DNA of 64,000 nt from assembly GCA_036365455.1 (NCBI GenBank), contig JAWQUS010000020.1:9087001-9151000 (forward strand), in the 5' to 3' direction. This DNA comes from Macrosoma leucophasiata (taxonomy: Eukaryota > Arthropoda > Insecta > Lepidoptera > Hedylidae). The notes beneath the pieces are model-generated. The model did not search any database and had not been told where the DNA came from. It worked only from the letters and a program-made list of their open reading frames with translations. Made by a program: the position numbers and the translations under genes. Of the stretch, positions 10,817 to 21,543 are shown one piece after another (positions within the stretch are counted from its first letter, which is position 1; every line of letters starts with the position of its first letter).

Positions 10817-11105
10817 TTTTTTTATGTAGTGGCAAACAAGCATTTGTTCACTTTTATGTCAATAGGCTGCAGTCATCACGACTGCAGCCTATAGACACCC
10901 ACATGAAGACCAAGGTCAAAATGCAGATGCGTTACCACTTCTGAGGTCTAAGGTGTTATGCCTCTGTGCCGGAAACTACAGGGCCGTAAATTACCACCTG
11001 ACCGGAACACGATAATGTTGAACACTACCATTTAGCGGCAAGTAAATTAGGTAATGCGGTGGTGCCTACGACCGTGAGCTCCGTCACTGGAGCACTACCA
11101 CCAGT
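10817..11105 (-). repeat. R290 repeat with internal palindrome
   Basis: Runs from the T-run at 10817 to CACTACCACCAGT. Near the tail end a 13-bp inverted repeat (ATAGGCTGCAGTC, 10862-10874, and its complement, 10880-10892) replaces the normal sequence, as if a short stretch had been copied in both orientations. Confidence 0.85.
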
Positions 11106-11127
11106 AAAATAATTAATCCGTAATTAG

Positions 11128-11245
11128 TGACAACGCTTCTGCATTTTGACCTCTAGTTTATGTGTGTCGATTTCTATAGGCTGCAGTCATCATTTAACAG
11201 CCATGTGAACTGCATGATTTTTTGCCACCTTCGTTGCAAAAAATA
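11128..11245 (+). repeat. R290 3' fragment
   Basis: 5'-truncated copy starting near TTCTGCATTTTGACCTC and ending GCCACCTTCGTTGCAAAAAA. Confidence 0.75.
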
Positions 11246-11344
11246 ATGACGAAGGTACGTAATGTTGATCATACACATTATTACTTTAGAACTATCACAG
11301 AGGTACAACAACTTTGGCATCAGGAATCAATAAAAATCACAAAT

Positions 11345-11465
11345 ACATAGCAACATCTGCATTTCGACCTATGGTTTTTGTGGAGATATCTATAGGCTGC
11401 GGTCGTCACTTATGTATCTATGCAAATGGCGTGCTTGTTTGCCACTCTCATTACATAAAAAAATA
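11345..11465 (+). repeat. R290 3' fragment
   Basis: 5'-truncated at almost the same place as the preceding copy (CATCTGCATTTCGACC) and ending CTCATTACATAAAAAAAT. Confidence 0.75.
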
Positions 11466-11533
11466 GATATTCAATCATTTTGTTGTAGGATCAGTAAATT
11501 TTTGACGAAAGCAAAATTTTGTTATTGGATTAG

Positions 11534-11817
11534 GTTTTTTTTTATGTAATGAAAGTGGCAAACAAGCATGCAGTTCAAATTGATGTTAAGTGTTGACTGC
11601 AGCCTATAGACACCCACACAAAGACTTAGGTCAAAATGCAGATGCGTCACCACTGAGGCCGAAGGTGTTATGCCCCTGTGCCGGAAATTACAGGGCCGTA
11701 CATTACCACCTGACCGAAACACGATAGTGCTGAACACTACCATTTAGCAGCAAGTATATTAGGTAATGCGGTGATGCCTACGCCCGCGAGCTCCGTCACT
11801 GAAGCTCTACCACCAGT
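11534..11817 (-). repeat. R290 repeat, near full length
   Basis: T-run, ATGTAATGAAAGTGGC, all internal landmarks, and the terminal AGCTCTACCACCAGT. Confidence 0.9.
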
Positions 11818-12025
11818 AAAAACCAAGTCTTATTATATCTAGGATTAATTTAATATTAATGAATACTTCCAACTTAATATGCATGCAAAGTAACTTTTCT
11901 GTCATAAATTATCACGATTTTAACAATTTCCGTAGGTATCTGTCTTTTTTGATCCGTTCAACAGCACAACAGCGCATAAAATACGATCAATATAGATTTT
12001 AATGATATAGTTAAATATATCAATA

Positions 12026-12377
12026 TCTATACACCCACACAAATAAATAAAATTGGAGTGTCTGTTTGTAATATATAAATAACCGCTTTTTGTTAAATGC
12101 ATATGTATGTTTACACGGTGCATATACCAAAACATTTTTTTTTACAATTTTTGTCTGTCTGTCTGCCTGTGTTTCTGTTTGTCTGTCTGTCTGTCTGTTT
12201 GTTCCCGCTAATCTCGGGAACAGCTGGACCGATTTCGACGAGACTTTCACTGGCAGATAGCTTATGTAATAAGGAGTAACTAAAGCTACTTTTATACTAG
12301 CTGCGCCCACGACTTCGTCCGGGTAGATACTGAACAATCATAAATTCTCACACGGACGAAGTCGCGGGAACAGCTAG
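12026..12377 (+). mobile_element. Helitron-like element with GTCT microsatellite
   Basis: Starts TCTATACACCCACAC after A (12025) and ends ACAGCTAG before T (12378), giving the A|T Helitron insertion signature. A GC-rich short stem (GCGGACGAAGTCGCGG type) sits ~10 bases before CTAG. The middle carries a GTCT/GTCTG tract (about 12156-12202) followed by AATCTCGGGAACAGCTGGACC. It is about 350 bp, has no coding capacity, and belongs to the same subfamily as 20204-20506 and 54799-55135. It resembles Lep1-type non-autonomous Helitrons. Confidence 0.75.
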
Positions 12378-12956
12378 TTAACAATAAAATATCTATTCAA
12401 ATATAATCCATTGTTTCAAAACTAACGATCATATTTTTCATATACCAATCAAAAGCTGCAGTGATTTAGAAAAAAAAACTCATTACTTTATAGCGATATC
12501 AATGAAGTGCATTCCAGCTTTACCGAAGCCGACAGGAATTGAATTAAAAAAAAAGTGCACTTGCAATTACGCCATTGAAATATCCCTCTCACGTTTCAAT
12601 CTTTTATGTCGGCCTCTATGAATCCGAATGAAGTGCAATACGAGATGAGAGGGCCAATAATGAAATATAAAAACAGAAATAAGCACTCCTTTCCACGGTT
12701 ATGGCTGTCGAGTATACCCTATTATTTCCATTCAGTACATTTGCTTTGACGAGTGTCCTTAGCAAGCGTTTAAATATCCCCGCGATCTAAAGTAAGGTCG
12801 CATTTAAATTAGCGGGGAAGTAAATCTGTCTTAAAATGATTTTTATGAAGACACCTTTATCAGAATTTTTAGAGTAATCTTAGAAGCACTCATCATCAAT
12901 CGACGAAAAACAAAAGAGGAGAAGGTTATCAAATCAACGTGTGTAATATGCATATA
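12378..12956. other. No gene seen
   Basis: AT-rich, no recognised features. Confidence 0.45.
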
Positions 12957-13212
12957 CAGTGCTCAACAGTAAATATTGCACATCGAGCCTAGGAAGGAGA
13001 CTTTGGCTTATTTCGGGCCTGTATAGCGTTATCTCTTTCGCTCTTATTTGACGTTTGTCGACCATTTTGATCAAGGTTTGACCAATACCGGACTATCAGT
13101 GCTTACGTAAGCAAACTAAGCAGTGTGCAACTGAGATAACGCTCTACGAAGTCGAAACGAGCCGATCGTCTCTTTCGTAGGCTCGATGTGCATTATTCAT
13201 TGTTGAGTACTG
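12957..13212. mobile_element. MITE-A, complete palindromic copy
   Basis: The ends are inverted: CAGTGCTCAACAGTAAAT at left, and a right end reading CAGTACTCAACAATGAAT on the other strand. The complementarity runs inward through CACATCGAGCCT and GTAGAGCGTTATCTC, so the arms span most of the element. The left flank ends TA and the right flank starts TT, compatible with a decayed TA target as in Tc1/mariner MITEs. That superfamily call is an inference. Confidence 0.7.
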
Positions 13213-13214
13213 TT

Positions 13215-13538
13215 TGTCGCAGTATGATAGATAAAGCCGTAATATAGCTATATCCCTAGGAATATAATTATATACCGGAACATAGCAATTCATTACTATC
13301 TTACTAGGAAAATAATTATAAGTGTACAGTCAGAAAAAAAATCCTAAAACCGACCGGCAGGGGGCGCCCATGGTCCCAATCAAAACGAGGTAAGATAGTA
13401 CGTATGACTATGTTCCGAAATATTATTATATTCCTAGGGATATAATATCACGGCTTTATATTTATAGCTATGTTCCGGAATATTATTATATTCCTAGGGA
13501 TATAACTATATCACGGCTTTATCTATCATACTGCGACA
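13215..13538. mobile_element. MITE-B, foldback element
   Basis: The outer ends TGTCGCAGTATGATAGATAA and its exact complement (13519-13538) define it. The arms continue with TATCCCTAGGAATATAAT and CCGGAACATAG. The right arm holds an internal tandem duplication of a ~62-bp segment (about 13407-13461 and 13470-13526). It lies directly against MITE-A. No frame. Confidence 0.7.
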
Positions 13539-13552
13539 TACATATTATTATT

Positions 13553-13735
13553 ACAGTACACATATCTCTGCCGCACACTACTTGTCCGGTACCTATTGGT
13601 AAAAATTTGATCAAAATGACGAACAATCGACAAACGTCACAAAGGTTGTGTACGAAAAGATAACGCTCTACAAAGTCCAAACTATCCGAAGTCTCGCTCC
13701 TAAATTCGATGTGCAATATATTTTGCTGCGTTCTG
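13553..13735. mobile_element. MITE-A, truncated copy
   Basis: Shares CGACAAACGTCA, AAAAGATAACGCTCTAC and TTCGATGTGCAATA with the complete copy, but lacks one terminus. Confidence 0.6.
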
Positions 13736-14215
13736 TTTGTGCTGTATCTAATTAAGGTTCAATTAAAAAATATGAATTCGACAAAATCCAATAAGTAATA
13801 AATCTTAAAAGGACATATATATAATATTTCTACGATTTTAGACAATTTCGTTGGAGCTTAACTATTGCCATTCTATATTGCTAGCACAGCACAAATAAAC
13901 AGGCACAAATAAAATAGTTTCGCTTTTGTACTAAAACAAAAGAAACACATTAAACTTCGACCGGCGATAAGTGATTTAGATTACTCCAAGATATATTTAC
14001 TCTGAACGAACCTCATTGCGAAACTCTACGTCTTCCCATTTGTCGTGATCACAATTTGACGTCCATTTCACATACTCCAGGTAAAATTTCAGTTGTTGCT
14101 GATAATTTTCGGAGTTGCACAAATTGATTTAAGAAACATCTAAAACAGCGTACCTATCGTGTATAGTAACAGTAAACATTTATCATAAATTAAATTTACA
14201 AACGTCCTCAAATAC
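13736..14215. other. No gene seen
   Basis: AT-rich; nothing recognised. Confidence 0.45.
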
Positions 14216-14278
14216 CACAATAAAGTAATAAAATTAAATATGTATCTGTAACATATTTAATTTTAATACTTTATTGTG
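14216..14278. repeat. Long perfect-type hairpin
   Basis: The arms 14216-14243 and 14251-14278 are complementary at 27 of 28 positions around a 7-base loop (ATCTGTA). The arm begins CACAATAAAGTA. It is AT-rich. It could be a minimal MITE or a hairpin-RNA locus; the sequence alone does not decide. Confidence 0.7.
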
Positions 14279-14744
14279 AACTTCTAGTATTATTTTGTCT
14301 AATGGATGAATGGTATATGTAAACGTACCATTAAAGTGAATGAAACCAACCACCATTCAATGTAGCTATGGAACGGAACGTAGCGCATTAAAAGGAAAAG
14401 AAAAATGTCATCAAAATGCTCCGTAGAGCAAATAAAATGGTTTCCTGTATCGAAATATACATGTTGTTTCAAAAAGATGAGCGAGAAACATTTGTATTTT
14501 AGTTATTATTTAAATGGGAAACAGTACGTATAAATGTATCAGAAATTTGTAAATCAAGTAGGTAACAGTTTATCGCGTGTCATACTTACGGAGTTTCATA
14601 TGAAATTACATTAAGTGATTTTGCTTTTCGATAGACTAAGGACTCTAGTATGGATATAGTACCGTAGGATTACAAAACCCATCATTTATTTTATTAGCAC
14701 GACCGCATTACCTACTCGGTCCGTCTATTATTATAAGTCTTTCA
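14279..14744. other. No gene seen
   Basis: AT-rich; nothing recognised. Confidence 0.45.
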
Positions 14745-15025
14745 ACGAGTCGAGATGTGACGAACCCACCGCCCACAATTGGAGAAGAATTTGCCCACTA
14801 GTGCAGCCAATCAACGGAACAATGATGGTCAAACAATTTCAATAGTAAATAAAATAACGCGGAATGGGCAGCAGCGTCGTGCGATAAAACTACCGCCACT
14901 TCGAAAGGCAATCCGCATGCCCAGCGTGGCGATTGTGGCATATTCTCCCAGTTGTAAGTATTTTTGGGGAAGGCTTGGTCCAGCTGTAAACGTTTAGAAA
15001 CGTAAGTGGTGGTGATGATAAACTT
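14745..15025 (-). repeat. Family C repeat
   Basis: On the minus strand it reads ACGTTTACAGCTGGACCAAG, then GGCGGTAGTTTTATCGC, GCTGCCCATTCCGCG and CTAGTGGGCAAATTCTTC. This is the same order as the plus-strand copy at 24897-25183. The frames overlapping it on both strands are incidental. Confidence 0.7.
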
Positions 15026-15911
15026 AACTCTTATTTTAAATAAAATTGATTTGCCAAAAAATAAAGCAACCTGTATGTAGCAATAAATCAGCGAGCCATC
15101 AAGCAATCGCTTAAAGTACATTTTAGACGCGTGCGAAATAAGAACGGGAGCAAACAGAACGCACGTCCGACCGGCCGTCACTGAGTGCCTTTATTGAGAT
15201 TCCAACAGATAGCTGAGATTATTTGCGATTCGAACGGCGCTTTCAAATGCTATGAATATCGTCACCGTAATTACGTATTACTGTATCATTTTAGATTGTT
15301 GCATTTTAATCGTATCTGTCTGTCTTTTATCATATCAAATACGCAATATCAAAATACATTAGATAATGTCGCAAAATTCCTTAAAGAAAAAAAAAAACAA
15401 CTTATGCATATGTATGTATTTTTATCGGAATATCATCATTTCACGCTGCTGAGCTCACGTTGGCATTATAGCACTTCTTAACCGCGAGGAGTTTGGAGAT
15501 AATACTGCAATATGTTCACAGAACATACGCAAAAGTGTTTGGATAGACGTGTACCTACCTACATGTAAGTTACATATATCCAAATTATTTATATTATAAC
15601 TGTATTAACATTATTGATTTAGTATGTACATACTACACTGCATCGGAGAGATACCTATGAAAATAAAAATATAGTAGCTATTTATGTAATATCATTATTC
15701 GTTTCCAATTTATATGGTATTCTATGATACTAGCTTTTATAATAAAATATTTGCTACGCTCATCGCTCATTTATCATACAGCCTACATACATATTCCTGG
15801 TTCTTATTTATGACCTCTATTTCGACGAGACAGCACAAGAAATTGAATACTAGACTAGACTTCTAGGTTTACGTATACATTAACAAGTCTGGGTAACTAT
15901 AAAATATATGA
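15026..15911. other. No gene seen
   Basis: AT-rich. A 98-codon frame at 15185-15481 shows no recognisable motif. Confidence 0.4.
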
Positions 15912-16175
15912 CTAGCTGACCCAGCTCACTTCGTATTGCCTCACAATGAAATAATGTGTCAAAGGTTTGATAGATACGGAGTATTTGTATGGAAAAATAA
16001 AATTGTGGTTTTTACTATTTCCCTTCAATTTCTTCATATTTTCTTACCTATTAAACCTTCCCTGGACTTCCAAAAATCATTCAAAAGCATAATTAGCCAA
16101 ATCGGTCCGCCGTTCTCGAGTTTTAGCGAGACTAACGAACAGCAATTGATTTTTATAAATATAAGATATACCTGA
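15912..16175 (-). mobile_element. Helitron-like element, inverted
   Basis: CTAGCTGACCCAGCTCACTT at 15912 is the complement of a Helitron 3' end (…GGGTCAGCTAG). The sequence then reads backwards through AAATCGGTCCGCCGTTCTCG to TTTATAAATATAAG. The overlapping 79-codon plus frame is incidental. Confidence 0.55.
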
Positions 16176-16185
16176 TTGTGAAGTT

Positions 16186-16790
16186 CGTTCCACCCTCTTG
16201 CATTACATGCCAGGAGTAACCTGAAGACAGCCTTAAATCAAGGCAAAAATGTTTTCTTGTCCTTGTTCTACTGGGTCAAGGCCCATGCGGGTCTACCAGG
16301 AAATGAGCGCGCGGACCAACTGGCCAAAAAAGCTGCCCTAAACACTAAACGGAAACCGGACTATGACATATGACCTGTTTCATTCGTTAAGCGGATAATC
16401 CGTGAAGAGTTGCTTGATGAATGGAACCGTAGGTACTAGGCTGAAGAAACAGCTTCGATAACCAAGTTGTTATTTTCCGAGGCGCGCGTACAAGACGATT
16501 TCAGCCAACGGGTGTCCTGATGCAGATACCACAAGATATCGCAGATTATAAGAATATCTAAACCGATTCAAGTGTACGGAGAAACTGTCATGTATGTGAG
16601 ACGGATGTCGCCGAAATAGTCACGCATCTCATATTGGATTGTCCCGTGCATGATCAGGAGAGAGACGACCTAGAATATAAATCAGAAGTTAAAATTACAC
16701 GAAGCAGTTTTTTCATGGATCTGTTCAGTCATGTTCGCCAATTTCATATTTCTTTTTCTGTTAATTTTATCTACCAATTCCTGGATCATA
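16186..16790 (+). pseudogene. R1-clade LINE ORF2 remnant: RNase H plus zinc knuckle
   Basis: In one frame from about 16188 the translation contains FYWVKAHAGLPGNERADQLA, the RNase H region typical of R1-clade LINE ORF2. It is followed by a KRIIREELLDEWNRRY segment and, after at least one frame change, a CHVC...H...C knuckle (CHVCETDVAEIVTHLILDCP). TGA and TAG stops interrupt the RNase H/linker frame near 16371 and 16437, and another TGA follows near 16519. The RT and endonuclease parts upstream are absent. It is a dead 5'-truncated copy, abutting an inverted Helitron on its left and an R290 copy on its right. Confidence 0.75.
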
Positions 16791-16798
16791 CATCTCTA

Positions 16799-16933
16799 TC
16801 TTTTTTTATGTAATAAAAATGGCAAACAAGCATGCAGTTCACATTGATGTTAAGTGATGAGTGTGAGGACTGAAGCCTATAGACACCCACACAGAGACCA
16901 AGGTTAAAGGGCAGATGCGTTACCATTCGTGAA
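16799..16933 (-). repeat. R290 3' fragment
   Basis: T-run, ATGTAATAAAAATGGC, GCATGCAGTTCACATTGATG and CAGATGCGTTACCATTC. The 5' half of the repeat is missing and an A-run follows. Confidence 0.8.
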
Positions 16934-17949
16934 AAAAAAAACTAGAAATCGACCAGATTAAAATTGCATACACAATATGGTAGTGGTTACAATTTGCAAA
17001 CTAGTGGTTTACATTGGCTATATACGAGTAATATAAACAAATACTATAATACTAAACAAATAATACAATACAGCTTGCGTGTTAAAATCTCTACAAATGC
17101 ACTGAAATTTACCTACGTTAATATATTAATTAGGCGACAGATAATTTATAGAGTGCTTAGTTGTGACTTCATAATTATTACGAGCCTAATTTTGTTTGGG
17201 ACCCAAATCCTCTTGTCAACAAAACTTAGCAAAGTTGTTGCTAAATGAAGGAACCTTTCTTTGAAGTAACTTTGCTGCTAATTAATTTCCTCTGACAAAC
17301 ATTAACATATATTTTTAAAACAGAAGTTTTTGTTTTTGAAATTACTAAACTAGACTTGCTAATTTATTAAAATTAAATGTAAAGGCCAATGGCGGAATCT
17401 TATATTTATTTTAAACTTATGAAAATGTATTCTTCGCTAACTAATAAGGTAACGCAAGCTAACAATTGAATATTATATTCATACGATGATAGAATATTGG
17501 GATGTATCTAGTGCAAAAATTGAAAATATTTGCAGAATAGTTTCATTGATCAACTACTATGGGAATGGGATATTAACATTAAATTCTTGTAGAGAAAGAA
17601 AAATAAATCCCAAATCTTTTTAATCTCAGCCTTATACTCAATAAGAAATTTCTAGCGTTTTTCAGGATACTGTGAAAAAGATAGAAGTAACTTACCAATA
17701 CCTGCTTCTTTAGTTCTTAAAGAATTTCCTCACATTTTTGACCGAGTTTTGAAGGCAAGTAGTACTTATGATGATACTTATAGGTACTGTGGAAATTGGT
17801 CACTCTCGCCTATGAACACTAGGGGAGTTGCCAATGTCCTGTCAGTTCTGAAGGACTCTTTTGACGCCATTTTTTAAAAGATTGTAGATACTGTAGATGC
17901 CTCAAAATTTTATTTTTTCTTTTCTGTATGTTCCGATATACGTTTTTCT
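16934..17949. other. No gene seen
   Basis: AT-rich, roughly 1 kb, with no recognisable repeat or coding signal. A 94-codon frame at 16964-17248 looks random. Confidence 0.45.
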
Positions 17950-18040
17950 ATTTCATGCATGTTCCTTCACGCCAAATCCCTTACGGGTTAGGCAGAGACT
18001 AGGGAGCGCCATATATCCCGGTCCTGACACACCTCCTTAT
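17950..18040 (-). pseudogene. LINE C-terminal fragment, minus strand
   Basis: The minus strand reads GTGTCAGGACCGGGATATAT, GTCTCTGCCTAACCC and GATTTGGCGTGAAGG. It matches the end of the LINE fragment at 21285-21543 (…QDRDIW, …SAYP…). Confidence 0.55.
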
Positions 18041-18692
18041 TTAAAGCCTTTTGATTGAATAATCCGAATTAGATTTCCAGGAAGAAATGCCATTCGACTC
18101 ATCTTTAAATGAGAGAAATTTTAACTAACCGACTAAACGTGTATGGGGTGTATATAATTATTTACTATACTTTATCGTCGATTAATAATAGTTGAGAGTT
18201 TATGCAAGTTTATAAAATTGTGTATTTTTTTAACATAACAGTCTCAATCTATAAAATAAGAGAGCACTATAATCGCAATGATATTGAACAAACCTCAATA
18301 TCCAAGACACCGCGATCATTCACCAAGGAAATAAATCTTTTACTGCAATCCCCTACAAAAGGTCGACTCTGGGATTTCTCTTTTTGCGGCTAAGGGTCAA
18401 GTGAAGCACCACAAAAAAGAAATGCGGTCTGTCATCAGGGCTCTATCAATAATGTTCCTGACATCCTTAAGAACGGACAAGATCTGTAAATTGTCTTGTT
18501 AAAGGACGAAGTGATCGTTATTTTTGATGAAATTTATTGAAGTTATAAAAAAAACCTTTTTATGTTGTGTATAATGTTTTTCTTTTATGTGTTTTTGAGA
18601 TAGTGGTCAAAGTAGATTTGTATGCGTGATTTATGTAGCTAACGTATATCTGATGATAAGTAATGATAGCGTAATTTTCAAATTTTTGCTAG
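18041..18692. other. No gene seen
   Basis: AT-rich; nothing recognised. Confidence 0.45.
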
Positions 18693-18765
18693 TGCTCAAG
18701 TGACTGAAGCAGAAGGTGTAGGCACTACCGCGTAACCTAATCTACTTGCCGCTGGCAATGGCATT
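18693..18765 (+). repeat. R290 5' fragment
   Basis: Contains GGTGTAGGCACTACCGCG, TAACCTAATCTACTTGCCGC and a degraded TGGCAATGGCATT. Short and diverged. Confidence 0.55.
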
Positions 18766-19119
18766 TCCATTTTAACGCTATCGTTTGACGGACTATGATA
18801 TCATATATGACTAATGAATAAAATAATATTTCGAAACTTTTGCGAAATAAGGGAGGAAGATCATCACCTTATTTTTTTTAAATTAGGTTGGTAGTTAAGT
18901 AATTGATAAATGTCACCTTCATCTGTAAAAGCCCATGTGAAGTAACTGAAAAATCGATGAAAACGATGAAATACAAAAAAAAAAGAAAAGCGTCTATCTG
19001 CTACCGTTATAAATATTGAGCAAAAATACGAAAAAAACCCGTTGAGGAGGTCCCCAATATTTTATTTTTTTATTTTTTGGTATTCGTTTGTGTGTTTTAA
19101 GTCGTCTCGTAGAAAGGCA
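18766..19119. other. No gene seen
   Basis: AT-rich; nothing recognised. Confidence 0.45.
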
Positions 19120-19210
19120 ACGCAAAATTCCACTGGTCTACCACCAGTGGAATTTTGCGTGGAATTTTGCGTGAAAATCCCTGCGAGCTCCAGTGATGGA
19201 GCTCGCAGGG
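19120..19210. repeat. Two perfect hairpins at an R290 5' end
   Basis: Hairpin 1: ACGCAAAATTCCACTGGT (19120-19137), loop CTACC, exact complement at 19143-19160. Then GGAATTTTGCGT repeats once more (19161-19172). Hairpin 2: CCCTGCGAGCTCCA (19179-19192), loop GTGA, exact complement at 19197-19210. Both overlap or abut the start of the R290 copy. Confidence 0.8.
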
Positions 19211-19415
19211 ATAGGCACCATCGCATTACCTAATTTACTTGCCGCTAAATGGTAGTGTTTAGCACTATCGTGTTCTGGTCAGGTAGTAATAATACGCATC
19301 GCATCTTACGCATCAACATTAAAATCTCTAGTTTCATGTAGATGTTTATAGGTTTTCAGTATACTTACCATCCACGTGAACTGTATACTCGTTTGCCACT
19401 TCATGAGATAAAAAA
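19179..19415 (+). repeat. R290 repeat
   Basis: GAGCTCGCAGGGATAGGCAC, GCCGCTAAATGGTAGTG, GTTCTGGTCAGGTAGTAATA, then a diverged 3' half ending CCACTTCATGAGATAAAAAA. Confidence 0.8.
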
Positions 19416-20135
19416 GGTAAGGAGATACCGCATTCTCATTGCTTTGTAAGTATCTAGCATTCTAAACTACTTCTCCTTTTCCTACTTCTCCTTCTCAAAA
19501 CCCGAATTAAACGCAAAAAAATCAGTAAAAAAGCAAATTAAACAAACAAGTTCCTGTTCAAAGCTAATTGAATTGTCTTAGTGAACTAGTTCAAGTTACC
19601 GTAGGCATCCGTAAAACAGGCGAACACATCACATACAAACACATTTAAATCCACGTACAACATTCGTCGAGCAAGTCTATTAATTACTCGCCTCTCTCCA
19701 GTTGTTTCAAAACAAACTCTAATTAGGCTATTGAGTTACAAATTCGTTCTTCTCGCGGAAATTACCTACCATTATGTCAGGTCTATTATTATGTAGCTCC
19801 TGTGGGAAATGTTAATTCATAAATTGATATGCTTATTTCGCATTAATTACCAGTAATATAGACGTTTACAAAAGAGAAATATATACCGTCTTTTGTAATG
19901 AAGTAAATAGGTTATATATTGTTGGTGTTATTAAAATATATCTTGTAAAATAATTTAGTATACACGGGTTTGTACTTAGTAGAATACAGGGGATCTAAGA
20001 ACGAATTATATTTATTTATTGATAAAATGCTGCTCTGACCAGTAGAAGATACTGGCTTTTTATTGAGTTAATTGATATTTATTAACTTTTTACGGCACGA
20101 CACAGTTATCAATCAGGTTTTCATTAAATCATCTT
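19416..20135. other. No gene seen
   Basis: AT-rich; nothing recognised. Confidence 0.45.
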
Positions 20136-20190
20136 CGTTTTATGTCATTAATTGACAAACAAGCTTAAAGTTCACATTGATTGTGAGTTC
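20136..20190 (-). repeat. R290 tail fragment (tentative)
   Basis: TTTTATGTCATTAATTGACA, AACAAGCTTAAAGTTCACAT and TGATTGTGAG resemble the R290 tail end. It lies just before the Helitron at 20204. Confidence 0.4.
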
Positions 20191-20203
20191 TGTAGCGTAG
20201 AAA

Positions 20204-20506
20204 TCAATACAAACAAATAAAATTGGAGTGTCTGTTTGTAATATAAAAATAACCATATGTGTATGTGTACACGGTACATATGGCAAAAAATATTTATATA
20301 ATATACAATATTTGTCTGTCTGTCTGTTTGGCGAGGCTTATCTTAGGAATGGCTGGACCGATTTTGACGGGACTTTCACTGTCAGACAGCTTATGTTATA
20401 AGGAGTAACTTAGGCTACTTTTATACTCGCTGCGCCCTCGACTTCGTCCGGGTAGATACTGAACAATAATAAATTCTCACACGGGCGAAGTCGCGGGCAC
20501 AGCTAA
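20204..20506 (+). mobile_element. Helitron-like element with GTCT tract
   Basis: Starts TCAATACAAACAAATAAAAT after A and ends GGGCACAGCTAA before T (CTRR end). It shares AATTGGAGTGTCTGTTTG, a short GTCT tract and GACTTCGTCCGGGTAGATAC with 12026-12377 and 54799-55135. Confidence 0.75.
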
Positions 20507-21284
20507 TATCTACATAAAAACCAGAGATTGTAATGCCATGTACCTCTTTTCTGGAAGATTCCTACATTGACACATTGACCACCTGACCGGAACACAGTAA
20601 GTTGGGAGTATTGCATACGCAAAATACCCGCAAATATAATTTCCTCAAAAAAGAAACGTTGCTTTTTCTGAGACTTGTAAAGGACTACCTCTGGACTCTG
20701 ATTAGGACCTAATCTTCACGTCTTGTTCGAATGCTATGTTGCCTCAACTTAATGTCACATAATGGGTATCACATGTAATTAAACGGAAAAAAATATTCCC
20801 AAATACTAAATTTGTATCAATTTTCGATAAAAGTTATAAATTTAAAAAATTGTACTGTCACAACAAAATATGCCTTAAACGCTTCGCACTAATGTGACAA
20901 ACTAATCCGACTTTATTTGTGAATCTGAATCATCCAGGAAGCCACTCAAACGCATAGAAAAAATCATCCAAATCGATAAAGCCGTTTAGGATGAGTTTAT
21001 TGACATACACACGTACAGTAAAATTATAATATATCTATAAAAATATTTAGAACATTTGACTTTATTTCATCCAAAATTAAGAGATTCTAATATAATAACA
21101 AGTGATATTACGACCTAATAATTTTATAAGTAAAAATAAATACAAACCAACATTTGGAACATTATGGTGACTGAAATTGCAAACGTGTTGTGGATAATTA
21201 TTTTCGGACATACATTTGAAGTAGTACTAATAATGTACTCGTACCTAGTGACTTTGATTCTAAATAATGGAGTTCATAACTAAA
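20507..21284. other. No gene seen; probable Helitron scrap
   Basis: About 20930-21045 (AAATCGATAAAGCCGTTTAG, TGACATACACACGTACAG) resembles inverted Helitron-type repeat sequence. The rest is AT-rich without recognisable features. Confidence 0.35.
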
Positions 21285-21543
21285 TCTCTACTTGATTTAC
21301 CACAGTGGTGTACAGTATGTGATGATTGCGAATGTGTATGGTTGCAGAGGCCCAGGAAGACCAAGACTGACCTACCATGACCAAATAAGTCAAGTTCTGT
21401 CTGATGGTGCGGTCAAAAATCTTAGGAATCGGCGTGCATGTATGAAGAGAATGATGAAGGTAGACGAGGCACAAGATGTATGTCAGGACCGGGATATCTG
21501 GTGCTCTACGCTCTCTGCCTACCCCATTAGGGACCTGGCGTGA
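21285..21543 (+). pseudogene. LINE ORF2 C-terminal fragment
   Basis: The frame contains GPGRPRLTYHDQISQVL, then NRRACMKRMMKVDEAQDVC and QDRDIW...SAYP. I recognise this arrangement (basic GRPR motif, RACM..LM.V.EA..VC.DR..W...VSAYP) as the extreme C-terminus of a common lepidopteran non-LTR retrotransposon polyprotein. About 80 codons are open, with no RT domain. The ATG of the frame is incidental. Clade not determined. Confidence 0.6.
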
